64,000 nt of DNA from Pseudomonas koreensis (GCF_025447595.1 NZ_JAOEJU010000020.1:54627-118626); one strand, 5' to 3'; counted from the stretch's first letter, positions 7,493-16,390 are shown. Notes: generated by a model not told the origin, from the sequence alone. Numbers and translations are program-made.

Positions 7493-8982
7493 TAATGCTC
7501 CGGAACCCCGAGCGGCTGCTCGGCAGGTTTATCAGATGGGGCCGGTAACGGCTTTTGCGGCACGGTCGGGCCAGCGCTGACGATGACCAGTTTATCCGTG
7601 CTCAAGTGTTTGTTCAGAACGTCGCGAACCTGCTCGACCGTCAGGCTCTGGGACTGACGCATGAAGTCATCCAGATAACTCAGCGGCAGGTTGTAGAAAC
7701 CCATGGCGCCGAGCTGGCCGACGATATCGGCGTTGCTCGCGGTGGACAGCGGGAAGCTGCCGGCCAGTTCGCGCTTGGCGTCGTCGAGTTCTTTCTGGGT
7801 CGGGCCGGTCTTGAGGTAGTCGGCGAGCACGTCCTGCACGAGTTTCAGGGTGCCTTCGCTCATCTCCGCGCGGGTCTGCAGGTTGATCATGAACGGGCCG
7901 CGAGCCTGCATCGGGCTGAAGGCCGAATACACGCCGTAAGTCAGGCCGCGCTTCTCGCGGACTTCGCTCATCAGCCGGGTGCCAAAACCACCACCGCCGA
8001 GGATCTGGTTGCTCATCGACAGCGCGGCGTAGTCAGGGTCATCACGGTCGATGCCCAGTTGCGCAATCATCAGGTTGGTCTGCTTCGACGGAAATTCGAT
8101 GTGACCGATGCCTGCTTTCGGTTCGGTCGGTTGCTCGACTTTCGCCAGCGCCGGGCCTTTTGGCAGCGCAGCGGACACCTGATTGGCAATCGCCTCGGCT
8201 TCGCTGCGGGACAGATCGCCCACCAGCGCGATCACCACGTTGCCGGCCGCGTAGGCCTTGGCGTGGAACTCACGCAGTTGCGCCAGCGTGATCTTCGGCA
8301 CGCTTTGCGCGTTGCCGTCGCTGGAATGGGCGTATGGGTGATCGCCGTACAGACGCTTCATCAGCTCCAGGCTGGCGAGTTTGCCGGGGTTCTGTTTCTG
8401 GTATTCGAAACCGGCGAGCATCTGGTTCTTGATGCGCGCGAAGGAGTCGGCCGGGAAGGTCGGTTTGCCCACCACTTCCGAGAACAGTTTCAGCGCCGGC
8501 TCGCGTTTGTCGGCAGCGCTCAGGCTGCGCAGCGACGCGATGGCCATGTCTTTATAGGCGCCGTTGCCGAAATCCGCGCCCAGGCCTTCGAAGCCTTGAG
8601 CGATGGCGCCGACATCCTTGCCCGCCACACCTTCGTTGAGCATGGCGTTCGTCAGCAGGGCCAGACCCGGAGCGTTGCCGTCCTGGCTGCTGCCGGCGGA
8701 GAAGATCAGGCGCATGTCGAACATCGGCAGTTCGCGAGCCTCGACGAACAACACCTTGGCGCCTTCGGCGGTGTTCCAGGTCTGCACGTCGAGCTTGCGG
8801 CTGGCCGGGGCCTTGCCGTCGAGTTCGGCCAGCGATTGCAGCTTCTGGCTGGACTTGGCGTTATCCAGTGCTTCGCTGGCCTTGCTGTTGTCGCTCGGCG
8901 CCAGGTAGAACGCGGCGGAGCCGATCACCGCCACGGTGATCAGGCCGAGCAGCAACAGACGTGGGGTTTTGCGCTCACTCAT
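7492..8982 (-). CDS. M16-family peptidase-like protein, non-catalytic subunit
   Basis: 496 residues with an N-terminal membrane anchor or signal (about residues 8-28, LLLLGLITVAVIGSAAFYL). Both M16 domains can be followed, and the second has the GGGGFGTRLMSEVREKRGLTYGVYS region. Where active members carry HxxEH, this protein reads PGLALLTNAML, so it cannot bind the catalytic zinc. It overlaps the active M16 gene upstream by 8 bases. Two-subunit M16 proteases consisting of one zinc-bearing and one substrate-gripping partner are established (mitochondrial processing peptidase type), and I infer that arrangement here in the periplasm. Confidence 0.87.
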   Translation of the reverse strand: MSERKTPRLLLLGLITVAVIGSAAFYLAPSDNSKASEALDNAKSSQKLQSLAELDGKAPASRKLDVQTWNTAEGAKVLFVEARELPMFDMRLIFSAGSSQDGNAPGLALLTNAMLNEGVAGKDVGAIAQGFEGLGADFGNGAYKDMAIASLRSLSAADKREPALKLFSEVVGKPTFPADSFARIKNQMLAGFEYQKQNPGKLASLELMKRLYGDHPYAHSSDGNAQSVPKITLAQLREFHAKAYAAGNVVIALVGDLSRSEAEAIANQVSAALPKGPALAKVEQPTEPKAGIGHIEFPSKQTNLMIAQLGIDRDDPDYAALSMSNQILGGGGFGTRLMSEVREKRGLTYGVYSAFSPMQARGPFMINLQTRAEMSEGTLKLVQDVLADYLKTGPTQKELDDAKRELAGSFPLSTASNADIVGQLGAMGFYNLPLSYLDDFMRQSQSLTVEQVRDVLNKHLSTDKLVIVSAGPTVPQKPLPAPSDKPAEQPLGVPEH

Positions 8983-10330
8983 GAGTCGTCTCCAGTGGCA
9001 GGACGTGGGCGACGCTGAGACGTTCGCGGGTGAAATACAGCTTGGCGGCGTTCTGGATGTCTTGCGGGGTGACGCTTTCCAGATCGGCCAGTTCGGTGTC
9101 CATCAGCTTCCACGACAGACCGACGGTCTCCAGCTGGCCGATGGCGGTGGCCTGGCTGGTAATCGAATCGCGTTCGAAAACCAGGCCGGCGATGACCTGC
9201 GCACGTACGCGCTCCAGTTCTTCGGCGGACGGTGCGGTGGTTTTCAGCTGTTCCAGCAGTTTCCACAGACCGGCTTCCGCCTGGGCCATGGTCTTTTTCT
9301 TCTGGGTGTTCGGCGTGGCCGACAGGGTGAACAGGCTGTCGCCGCGGGTGTAGGCGTCGTAGCTCGACGAACCACCGGACACCAACTCTTCGCCGCGTTC
9401 CAGTTGGGTCGGGATGCGACCGCTATAGCCGCCATCCAGCAGCGCCGAAATCAGGCGCAAGGCGTTGACCGAACGTTTGTCTTCGGCGGTGGCGATACTC
9501 GGGACGTTGAAGCCGAGCATCAGGCTCGGCAGTTGAGTCTGCACGTGCAGGGTGATCTGGCGTTCGCCGGGTTCGGCCAGCTCCAGCGGCTTCTTCGCCG
9601 GCGGTACGTCGCGTTTCGCGATTGGCCCGAAATAGCGCTGGGCGAGGGTCTTCACCTCGTCCGGGGTCACGTCGCCGACCACCACCAGCGTGGCGTTGTT
9701 CGGCACGTACCAGGACTGATACCAGTGACGCAGCTCTTCGACCTTCATCCGCTCAAGGTCGGCCATCCAGCCGATGGTCGGCGTGTGATAACCGCTGGCC
9801 GGGTAGGCCATGGCCTTGTAGCGCTCGTAGGCCTTGGACATCGGCTTGTCGTCGGTGCGCAGGCGGCGCTCCTCCTTGATGACTTCGATTTCCTTGGCGA
9901 ATTCGTCGGCCGGCAGGCGCAGGTTGGCCATGCGGTCGGCTTCCAGTTCGAAGGCCACGCCCAGACGGTCGCGGGCCAGCACCTGGTAATAAGCGGTGAA
10001 GTCGTCGCTGGTGAACGCGTTCTCTTCGGCGCCGAGGTCGCGCAGGATCAGCGAGGCTTCGCCGGGGCCGACTTTCTCGCTGCCCTTGAACATCATGTGT
10101 TCGAGAGCGTGGGACAGACCGGTCTGGCCCGGGGTTTCGTAGCTGGAACCGACCTTGTACCAGACCTGCGACACCACCACCGGCGCGCGATGGTCTTCGC
10201 GCACGACGACCTTCAGGCCATTGTCGAGGGTGAATTCGTGGGTCGGTTGCGGGTCGGCCGCCAGGGCCGAAAGGGGCAGGCAGACTGTGCTGAGCAGCAG
10301 GCCTGCGGCGCGGCGGGCTAGAGCATTCAT
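8975..10330 (-). CDS. M16-family zinc metallopeptidase, catalytic subunit
   Basis: 451 residues with a signal peptide (cleavage probably after SALA, residue 24). The inverted zinc motif HALEH sits at residues 74-78 (His74, Glu77, His78), and the downstream FELEADRM supplies the third ligand region. It should be a periplasmic endopeptidase acting on small or unfolded peptides. It is the first gene of the leftward M16-M16-rsmD series and is divergent from ftsY across a 345-base gap. The substrate is unknown. Confidence 0.9.
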   Translation of the reverse strand: MNALARRAAGLLLSTVCLPLSALAADPQPTHEFTLDNGLKVVVREDHRAPVVVSQVWYKVGSSYETPGQTGLSHALEHMMFKGSEKVGPGEASLILRDLGAEENAFTSDDFTAYYQVLARDRLGVAFELEADRMANLRLPADEFAKEIEVIKEERRLRTDDKPMSKAYERYKAMAYPASGYHTPTIGWMADLERMKVEELRHWYQSWYVPNNATLVVVGDVTPDEVKTLAQRYFGPIAKRDVPPAKKPLELAEPGERQITLHVQTQLPSLMLGFNVPSIATAEDKRSVNALRLISALLDGGYSGRIPTQLERGEELVSGGSSSYDAYTRGDSLFTLSATPNTQKKKTMAQAEAGLWKLLEQLKTTAPSAEELERVRAQVIAGLVFERDSITSQATAIGQLETVGLSWKLMDTELADLESVTPQDIQNAAKLYFTRERLSVAHVLPLETTHE

Positions 10331-10675
10331 TCGTTTTTAAACCTGTTGGGCTGCCCGCTTGGTCTTAGCGTCGGCGGGCGAGAGGGTGCTAGGATACTGA
10401 TCCGTTTTACTGGCGGCCACGCCTATCAGGCCACTGATCGGTCTATAGGTTGTACGGGTTACCGGCAAAAGCTTTGAGTTTCTCAGCTAAACTCTGCGTT
10501 TTCGCCGACGATGCCGTTCCAGTCCTTCGTATTTAATGACCTTTGAGGTGCTTTTGGCGCCTCGACAAAATGTTGCGCGTGAACAAGCTGGGTGAAACAC
10601 AGTCTGTTCTGCATCGAATATTTATTTGCCGGGGCGCCCCTGTGGCGCGTCGCTACCGTGAGATAGCCGTCCTCC
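10331..10675. other. Intergenic gap between the M16 gene and ftsY
   Basis: 345 bases between divergent genes, so it should hold promoters both ways. It includes AT-rich patches near 10390, 10470-10495 and 10530, and a GC palindrome GGGGCGCCCC at 10631-10640 in the probable ftsY leader. I could not assign -35/-10 pairs with confidence, and I see no small gene, REP element or RNA gene. Confidence 0.5.
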
Positions 10676-12208
10676 ATGTTTGGTTCCAACGACGACAAGA
10701 AGACCCCAGCTGCGGCTGGCGAGAAGAAAAGCCTGTTCGGATGGCTGCGCAAGAAACCGCAGGAACCCGTCGTCGAACAGCCGACCGCCATTCCTGAGCC
10801 AGCCCCTGCGCCCGCTCCCGTAATAGAAGAAGCGCCGGCACCGGTTGTGCTGCCGATCGCCGAACCGGTGCTGCAACCGGTGGCCGAGGCCGAGCCTGAA
10901 GCGCCGGCTGCCGCCGAATTGCCGCTGACCCCGGCCAGCGAACCGTGGCTGACCTTGCCAGTGGCGGAAGAACCGGTGGCGCTGGTTGAAGAGGCTGCAC
11001 CGCACGTTACGCCGCCGATTCCTGCGCCGGTTGCGTTCACGCCAGAGCCTGTTCCGGCGCCGGTGGTGGAAGCCGCTCCTGTCATTCCAGAACCCGTGGT
11101 TGCTGCCCCGGTTGCCCCGATTGTCGAAGCGCCCGAGCCTGCACCTGCACCTGCACCTGCACCTGCACCTGCACCTGCACCTGCACCTGCACCTGCACCG
11201 GTCGCCGTAGCGCCAGTCGTTCCTGTGGAAATCCAGGTTGAAACCCCGGTCGAGGCCCCGCGCACCGAAGAAACCAAGGCCGGCTTCTTTGCCCGTCTCA
11301 AGCAGGGCCTGTCCAAGACCAGCGCCAGTATCGGCGAGGGCATGGCTAGCCTGTTCCTCGGCAAGAAAGCCATCGATGACGATCTGCTCGACGATCTCGA
11401 AACCCGCCTGCTGACGGCCGACGTCGGCGTCGAGGCGACGTCGGTGATCATCCAGCGCCTGACCCAGAAGGTCGCACGTAAAGAGCTGGCCGATTCCGAC
11501 GCCCTGTACAAATCCCTGCAGGCCGAGCTGGCCGCCATGCTCAAACCGGTCGAGCAGCCGCTGAAGATCGTTTCCCAGAACAAGCCGTTCGTGATTCTGG
11601 TGGTTGGCGTCAACGGCGCCGGCAAGACCACCACCATCGGCAAACTGGCGAAGAAACTGCAACTGGAAGGCAAGAAAGTCATGCTGGCCGCCGGTGATAC
11701 CTTCCGTGCCGCGGCTGTCGAGCAATTGCAGGTCTGGGGCGAGCGCAACAAGATCCCGGTGATTGCCCAGCACACGGGCGCGGACTCGGCTTCGGTGATC
11801 TTCGACGCCGTGCAGGCCGCCAAGGCTCGTGGCATCGACGTGCTGATCGCCGACACCGCCGGTCGTCTGCACACCAAAGACAACCTGATGGAAGAACTGA
11901 AAAAGGTTCGCCGGGTGATCGGCAAGCTCGACGCCGATGCGCCGCACGAAGTGCTGCTGGTACTCGACGCCGGCACCGGCCAGAACGCCATCAACCAGGC
12001 CAAGCAATTCAACCAGACCGTCGAACTGACCGGCCTGGCGCTGACCAAGCTCGACGGCACCGCCAAGGGCGGGGTGATTTTCGCCCTGGCCAAGCAGTTC
12101 GGCCTGCCGATCCGCTACATCGGCGTCGGTGAAGGCATCGACGATCTGCGTACCTTTGAAGCCGAACCCTTTGTCCAGGCACTGTTTGCCGAGCGGGAGC
12201 GTTCATGA
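10676..12208 (+). CDS. ftsY: Signal recognition particle receptor FtsY
   Basis: 510 residues. The N-terminal A domain (about 1-200) is rich in Pro, Ala, Glu and Val and contains a (Pro-Ala)10 run at residues 155-174 encoded by a hexanucleotide repeat. The NG domain follows with GVNGAGKTTTIGKLA (P-loop), DTFRAAAVEQL, DTAGRLHTKDNLMEEL and TKLDGTAKGG. It is the membrane-associated GTPase that pairs with Ffh to deliver ribosomes to the Sec translocon. The stop overlaps the ftsE start by 4 bases, giving the classical ftsYEX operon, with rpoH following. Confidence 0.97.
   Translation: MFGSNDDKKTPAAAGEKKSLFGWLRKKPQEPVVEQPTAIPEPAPAPAPVIEEAPAPVVLPIAEPVLQPVAEAEPEAPAAAELPLTPASEPWLTLPVAEEPVALVEEAAPHVTPPIPAPVAFTPEPVPAPVVEAAPVIPEPVVAAPVAPIVEAPEPAPAPAPAPAPAPAPAPAPAPVAVAPVVPVEIQVETPVEAPRTEETKAGFFARLKQGLSKTSASIGEGMASLFLGKKAIDDDLLDDLETRLLTADVGVEATSVIIQRLTQKVARKELADSDALYKSLQAELAAMLKPVEQPLKIVSQNKPFVILVVGVNGAGKTTTIGKLAKKLQLEGKKVMLAAGDTFRAAAVEQLQVWGERNKIPVIAQHTGADSASVIFDAVQAAKARGIDVLIADTAGRLHTKDNLMEELKKVRRVIGKLDADAPHEVLLVLDAGTGQNAINQAKQFNQTVELTGLALTKLDGTAKGGVIFALAKQFGLPIRYIGVGEGIDDLRTFEAEPFVQALFAERERS
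11138..11199 (+). repeat. In-frame hexanucleotide tandem repeat in ftsY
   Basis: CCTGCA is repeated without interruption for just over 10 units (62 bases) and encodes alternating Pro-Ala. The unit length is a multiple of three, so slippage would change linker length without breaking the frame. Confidence 0.93.
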
Positions 12209-12876
12209 TTCGTTTCGAACAGGTCGGTAAGCGCTACCCGAACGGTCACGTCGGCTTGCATGAGCTGAGCTTTCGAGTCCGTCGCGGCGAGTTCCTGTTT
12301 GTCACCGGCCACTCCGGTGCCGGTAAATCCACGTTGTTGCGCCTGTTGCTGGCGATGGAGCGTCCGACCAGCGGCAAACTGCTGCTCGCCGGGCAGGACC
12401 TGAGCACCATCAGCAATGCGCAGATTCCGTTTTTGCGTCGGCAGATCGGCGTGGTGTTCCAGAACCATCAACTGTTGTTCGATCGCACGGTGTTCAACAA
12501 CGTCGCGCTGCCGTTGCAGATTCTCGGGCTCTCCAAGGTCGAGATCGCCAAGCGCGTCGATTCGGCGCTGGAGCGCGTGGCGCTGTCGGACAAGGCCGAG
12601 CTGTATCCGGGCGACCTGTCGACCGGTCAGCAACAGCGCGTCGGCATTGCCCGCGCCATCGTTCACCGTCCGGCCCTGCTGCTGGCGGATGAACCGACCG
12701 GTAACCTCGACCCGCGTCTGGCGGCCGAGATCATGGGCGTGTTCGAAGACATCAACCGTCTGGGCACCAGCGTGCTGATCGCCAGTCACGACCTGGCGCT
12801 GATCGCGCGCATGCGCCATCGCATGCTGACCCTGCAACGCGGCCGATTGATCGGCGACGGGGAGGCCGGCGTATGA
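12205..12876 (+). CDS. ftsE: Cell division ATP-binding protein FtsE
   Basis: 223 residues, normal length. It has Walker A GHSGAGKST, Q-loop VFQNHQ, ABC signature LSTGQQQRVGIARA and Walker B LLLADEPTGNLD. It is the ATPase of the FtsEX complex, which controls septal peptidoglycan hydrolases during division. It overlaps ftsY by 4 bases and ftsX by 4 bases (ATGA), so the three genes are translationally coupled. Confidence 0.96.
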   Translation: MIRFEQVGKRYPNGHVGLHELSFRVRRGEFLFVTGHSGAGKSTLLRLLLAMERPTSGKLLLAGQDLSTISNAQIPFLRRQIGVVFQNHQLLFDRTVFNNVALPLQILGLSKVEIAKRVDSALERVALSDKAELYPGDLSTGQQQRVGIARAIVHRPALLLADEPTGNLDPRLAAEIMGVFEDINRLGTSVLIASHDLALIARMRHRMLTLQRGRLIGDGEAGV

Positions 12877-13898
12877 GTGCAACACGCAGTCCGAAGGTTT
12901 CCGAGCGCGTGGCCCCTAAGGCCGCCGATCCGCAACCGCCAAAGAAGAAAAAGCACGACGATGACGATGGCCCGGACTTCGCGACGTTGTTCCGTGCCTG
13001 GATCGAAAGCCATCGCGCCAGCTGGATCGACAGCCTGCGCCGTCTCGGCAAGCAGCCGATCGGCAGCTTCTTCACTTGCATGGTAATGGCGGTTGCGCTG
13101 AGCCTGCCAATGGGTCTTTCGCTGTTGCTGAGTAACGTCGAACGTCTGGGCGGCTCGTGGCAGCGGGCGGCGCAGATCTCGCTGTACCTGGAGCTCGAAG
13201 CCAGTCCGGCTCAGGGCGAGGCGTTGCGTGATCAGATCAAAGGCATGCCGGGCGTAGCTGATGCTGAATATGTCGGCCGCGATCAGGCGCTGGAAGAGTT
13301 CCAGCAGCAGTCCGGCTTGGGCGAAGCCTTGCGCGAGCTGCCGGAAAACCCGCTGCCGGGCGTGGTGCTGGTCACGCCGAACGAGGTCGACAAGTCGACC
13401 CTGGAAGCATTAAGACAAAAACTTTCCGAGCTGCCCAAGGTACAGCAGGCGCAACTTGATCTAGTCTGGGTCGAGCGTCTGGCTGCCATCCTCAAGCTCG
13501 GCGATCGTTTCGTGTTCGGTCTGACGGTGTTGCTGGTTTCTGCATTACTTTTGGTGATAGGCAATACCATTCGTCTTCATATTGAAAACCGCCGCACAGA
13601 GATAGAAGTGATTAAACTCGTCGGCGGCACCGACAGCTATGTGCGTCGTCCCTTCCTTTATATGGGCGCGCTGTATGGCTTCGGCGCGGGGCTGCTTTCC
13701 TGGGGTGTTTTGGCGTTCGGCCTGAACTGGCTGAACGACGCGGTGGTCGGGCTGGCCGGCTTGTACGGCAGTGATTTCGCACTGGCCGGCGTGCCAGTTG
13801 CCGACGGTCTGTCGCTCTTGCTTGGCGCGGTGCTGTTGGGTTATATCGGTGCATGGATTGCAGTCGCACGTCATCTCAGGGAGCTGGCGCCGAAGTAG
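12873..13898 (+). CDS. ftsX: Cell division membrane protein FtsX
   Basis: 341 residues. A charged, Lys-rich cytoplasmic N-terminus (about 1-65) precedes the first membrane helix (FFTCMVMAVALSLPMGLSLLL), then a periplasmic domain of about 110 residues, and three further membrane helices from about residue 215 on. This matches the four-helix FtsX fold, in which the periplasmic loop binds hydrolase activators. It partners the adjacent FtsE. rpoH starts 116 bases downstream. Confidence 0.95.
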   Translation: MSATRSPKVSERVAPKAADPQPPKKKKHDDDDGPDFATLFRAWIESHRASWIDSLRRLGKQPIGSFFTCMVMAVALSLPMGLSLLLSNVERLGGSWQRAAQISLYLELEASPAQGEALRDQIKGMPGVADAEYVGRDQALEEFQQQSGLGEALRELPENPLPGVVLVTPNEVDKSTLEALRQKLSELPKVQQAQLDLVWVERLAAILKLGDRFVFGLTVLLVSALLLVIGNTIRLHIENRRTEIEVIKLVGGTDSYVRRPFLYMGALYGFGAGLLSWGVLAFGLNWLNDAVVGLAGLYGSDFALAGVPVADGLSLLLGAVLLGYIGAWIAVARHLRELAPK

Positions 13899-13936
13899 AA
13901 TCTTTTTTTGCGCGTGATTGGCCTTTCAGTGGTTAA

Positions 13937-13964
13937 GGAAACTTTCATTTGAGTTTCCGGTCAA
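13937..13964 (+). promoter_or_regulatory. Inverted repeat and possible sigma-E-like promoter ahead of rpoH
   Basis: GGAAACT (13937-13943) and AGTTTCC (13952-13958) form a perfect 7-base inverted repeat around 8 bases. The left arm continues as GGAAACTT, and GGTCAA follows at 13959-13964 with roughly extracytoplasmic-sigma spacing (compare GGAACTT / GTCTAA). In other gamma-proteobacteria rpoH has an envelope-stress sigma promoter, so this is a reasonable candidate, but the -35 has an extra A. Confidence 0.35.
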
Positions 13965-14014
13965 TTTTTCGCAATGCTGAAAAGCATGAGTATGTAAGTC
14001 GGAGGTTTTTCCGT

Positions 14015-14869
14015 ATGTCCAATTCTTTGCAACCTGCGTATGCATTGGTTCCAGGCGCAAACCTGGAAGCCTACGTGCACACCGTCAACAGCATTCCATT
14101 GCTGACGCCGGAGCAGGAGCGTGAACTGGCCGAGAGTCTCTACTATGAGCAGGATCTGGGGGCGGCTCGGCAGATGGTGCTCGCCCACCTGCGGTTTGTC
14201 GTACACATCGCCCGTAGCTATTCCGGCTACGGTCTGGCTCAGGCTGACCTGATCCAGGAAGGTAACGTCGGCCTGATGAAGGCCGTGAAGCGTTTCAACC
14301 CGGAAATGGGCGTGCGTCTGGTGTCCTTCGCGGTGCACTGGATCAAGGCCGAGATTCACGAGTTCATCCTGCGCAACTGGCGGATCGTGAAAGTCGCGAC
14401 CACCAAGGCCCAGCGCAAGCTGTTCTTCAACCTGCGCAGCCAGAAGAAACGTCTGGCCTGGCTGAACAACGAGGAAGTCCACCGTGTGGCGGAAAGCCTC
14501 GGCGTCGAGCCGCGTGAAGTGCGTGAGATGGAAAGTCGCCTGACCGGCCATGACATGGCCTTCGACCCGGCTGCGGAAGCGGACGACGACAGCGCTTTCC
14601 AGTCGCCGGCCAACTACCTGGAAGACCACCGGTATGACCCGGCGCGTCAACTGGAAGATGCCGACTGGAGCGACAACTCCAATCACAACCTGCACGAAGC
14701 GCTGGAAGTGCTGGACGAACGCAGCCGCGACATCCTCTACCAGCGCTGGCTGGCAGAAGAGAAGGCCACGCTGCATGACCTGGCGCAGAAGTACAACGTG
14801 TCGGCCGAGCGGATCCGTCAGCTCGAGAAGAGCGCGATGAACAAGCTCAAGTTGTCGATTGCCGCATAA
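14015..14869 (+). CDS. rpoH: RNA polymerase heat-shock sigma factor sigma-32
   Basis: 284 residues from ATG 14015, the same length as the E. coli protein, with a GGAGG ribosome site at 14001-14005. Region 2 (ADLIQEGNVGLMKAVKRFNPEMGVRLVSFAVHWIKAEIHEFIL), the RpoH box region with QRKLFFNLR, and region 4 (LHDLAQKYNVSAERIRQLEKSAMNKL) are clear. It directs transcription of heat-shock chaperone and protease genes. A longer in-frame start at 13949 exists but lacks the family N-terminus. The strong ribosome site and upstream inverted repeat suggest control at the mRNA leader. A bidirectional terminator follows. Confidence 0.97.
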   Translation: MSNSLQPAYALVPGANLEAYVHTVNSIPLLTPEQERELAESLYYEQDLGAARQMVLAHLRFVVHIARSYSGYGLAQADLIQEGNVGLMKAVKRFNPEMGVRLVSFAVHWIKAEIHEFILRNWRIVKVATTKAQRKLFFNLRSQKKRLAWLNNEEVHRVAESLGVEPREVREMESRLTGHDMAFDPAAEADDDSAFQSPANYLEDHRYDPARQLEDADWSDNSNHNLHEALEVLDERSRDILYQRWLAEEKATLHDLAQKYNVSAERIRQLEKSAMNKLKLSIAA

Positions 14870-14885
14870 CCGGCAGTCCGGCAAT

Positions 14886-14922
14886 AAAAAACGCCCCGAT
14901 CAGTGATGATCGGGGCGTTTTT
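14886..14922. terminator. Bidirectional Rho-independent terminator of rpoH and mtgA
   Basis: A perfect 12-bp stem (ACGCCCCGATCA / TGATCGGGGCGT) with a GTGA loop is flanked by five A on the left and a run of five T on the right, between convergent genes. Confidence 0.93.
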
Positions 14923-14939
14923 GTTTGCCTGTCACAAAG

Positions 14940-15662
14940 TCATTGGGCCCAGGGCGCGCGGCGCGAATCATTGAGTGTCAGCAAATAGCTGTCGCCACCC
15001 AACTGGCTCATCTGCTGGCGAATCCATCCAGCTCGGCGCGACACGTAAGCAGTCGGATGACTGGCGCTCCAGACCCGGGGATTCGGCAGTACCGCTGCCA
15101 GATAACTCGCCTGCTGCCGGGACAGCGATTTGGCGCCTACGCCAAAGTGATGCCTTGCCGCCGCTTCGGCGCCGAACACGCCGTCATCCCACTCGACGCT
15201 GTTCAGGTACACCTCGAGAATCCGCTGCTTGGGCCAGAACACTTCGATCAGTGCGGTGAACCACGCTTCCAGGCCTTTGCGCAGATAACTGCGGCCGGAC
15301 CACAAGAACAGGTTCTTCGACACTTGCTGGCTCAGGGTGCTCGCGCCGCGAATCGAGCCGCCGAGTTCGTTGTGGGCCAGTGCGGCCTTGATCGCACTCA
15401 GGTCAAAACCCCAGTGCTCGGGGAATTTCTGGTCTTCGCCGGCAATCACCGCGACCTTCAGGTCATCGGAGATCTCGTCCCACGGTTTCCAGGTGCGTTG
15501 CAGATCGATCGGCTCGCCGTCGACCCAGGATTCGATCTTGCGCTCGACCATCAGCGCCGTGCCCGGTGGCGGCACGAAGCGAAACACCAACACCAGCAAT
15601 ACGCTGCCGCCCGCGAACCAGAGCAGGGCCTTCGTGAAACGACGGAGAAATAAACGCAGCAT
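14940..15662 (-). CDS. mtgA: Monofunctional peptidoglycan glycosyltransferase
   Basis: 240 residues with one N-terminal membrane helix (about 15-32). The glycosyltransferase family 51 motifs are present: EDQKFPEHWGFD, GASTLSQQVSKNLFLW and RKGLEAWFTALIEVFWPKQRILEVYLN. There is no transpeptidase domain. It polymerises glycan strands from lipid II in the periplasm. It is convergent with rpoH and shares its terminator, and is divergent from the DUF423 gene across 74 bases. Confidence 0.95.
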   Translation of the reverse strand: MLRLFLRRFTKALLWFAGGSVLLVLVFRFVPPPGTALMVERKIESWVDGEPIDLQRTWKPWDEISDDLKVAVIAGEDQKFPEHWGFDLSAIKAALAHNELGGSIRGASTLSQQVSKNLFLWSGRSYLRKGLEAWFTALIEVFWPKQRILEVYLNSVEWDDGVFGAEAAARHHFGVGAKSLSRQQASYLAAVLPNPRVWSASHPTAYVSRRAGWIRQQMSQLGGDSYLLTLNDSRRAPWAQ

Positions 15663-15736
15663 AGAGATGGCTTGGCCGAACCGGTTGAGCGGGCCATTAT
15701 ACAGACCCTGCCGATCGAGTCTGACTGGAGTTCTAC

Positions 15737-16117
15737 ATGCTGCGTAGCTTTCTGATGCTGGCTGCCTTCTTTGGTTTCACCGGTGTCGGCCTCGGCGCAT
15801 TCGCCGCCCATGGCCTGAAAAACCGCCTGACCCCGGAGTATCTGGCGATCTTCCACACCGGCGTCACTTATCAACTGGTGCACGCATTGGCGTTGTTTGG
15901 CGTGGCGCTGCTGGCCACGCAGCTTCAGGGGCGTCTGGTCGCCTGGGCCGGCATCTCGTTCACCGTCGGTATCCTGCTGTTCTCCGGCAGCCTGTACCTG
16001 CTGACCACCATCGGCATCGGCAAGCTCGGCATCATCACCCCGTTCGGTGGCCTGGCGTTCCTGATCGGCTGGCTGTGCCTCGGACTCGCCGCCTGGCGCC
16101 TGCAGCCAACCGCTTGA
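15737..16117 (+). CDS. DUF423 (YgdD-type) inner-membrane protein
   Basis: 126 residues with four predicted membrane helices. The family pattern GAFAAHGLKNRL...FHTGVTYQLVHALALFGVALL and the late GGLAFLIGWLCLG are visible. The function of the family is unknown. It lies just ahead of thiS but has its own upstream gap, and a separate thiS promoter is likely. Confidence 0.88.
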   Translation: MLRSFLMLAAFFGFTGVGLGAFAAHGLKNRLTPEYLAIFHTGVTYQLVHALALFGVALLATQLQGRLVAWAGISFTVGILLFSGSLYLLTTIGIGKLGIITPFGGLAFLIGWLCLGLAAWRLQPTA

Positions 16118-16126
16118 CGCTTGGTG

Positions 16127-16156
16127 CTGACCTTTAGGTCATGATCGGGCTAGAAT
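16127..16156 (+). promoter_or_regulatory. Candidate sigma-70 promoter of thiS
   Basis: CTGACC (16127-16132) and TAGAAT (16151-16156) are separated by 18 bases, 33 bases before the thiS start. The -10 hexamer is good and the -35 is moderate. Confidence 0.4.
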
Positions 16157-16189
16157 GCCACCCCCTAAAAAGTGATGGCGGCGTTGCGC

Positions 16190-16390
16190 ATGCGCATTCA
16201 GTTGAACGGTGAATCCTTTGAACTGCCCGACGGTGAAACCGTTGCGGCCCTGCTGACCCGTCTGGACCTGACCGGACGCCGCGTCGCGGTCGAACTCAAT
16301 CTGGATATCGTCCCGCGCAGCCAGCATGCCGACACCACTTTGAACGACGGCGACAACGTCGAAGTCGTGCACGCCATCGGCGGCGGCTAA
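16190..16390 (+). CDS. thiS: Sulfur carrier protein ThiS
   Basis: 66 residues of ubiquitin-like fold ending in the required diglycine (VVHAIGGG). The C-terminal Gly becomes a thiocarboxylate that donates sulfur to the thiazole ring of thiamine via ThiG. ATG 16190 gives the usual family N-terminus MRIQLNGE; GTG 16172 is a less likely alternative. thiG begins 60 bases downstream in the same operon. Confidence 0.95.
   Translation: MRIQLNGESFELPDGETVAALLTRLDLTGRRVAVELNLDIVPRSQHADTTLNDGDNVEVVHAIGGG

Noticed and set aside
10483..12093. 536-codon antisense open frame over ftsY
   Set aside because: High-GC shadow of ftsY; its Gly/Ala/Ser/Thr repeat is the reverse of the Pro-Ala hexanucleotide run, and it has no family features or ribosome site.
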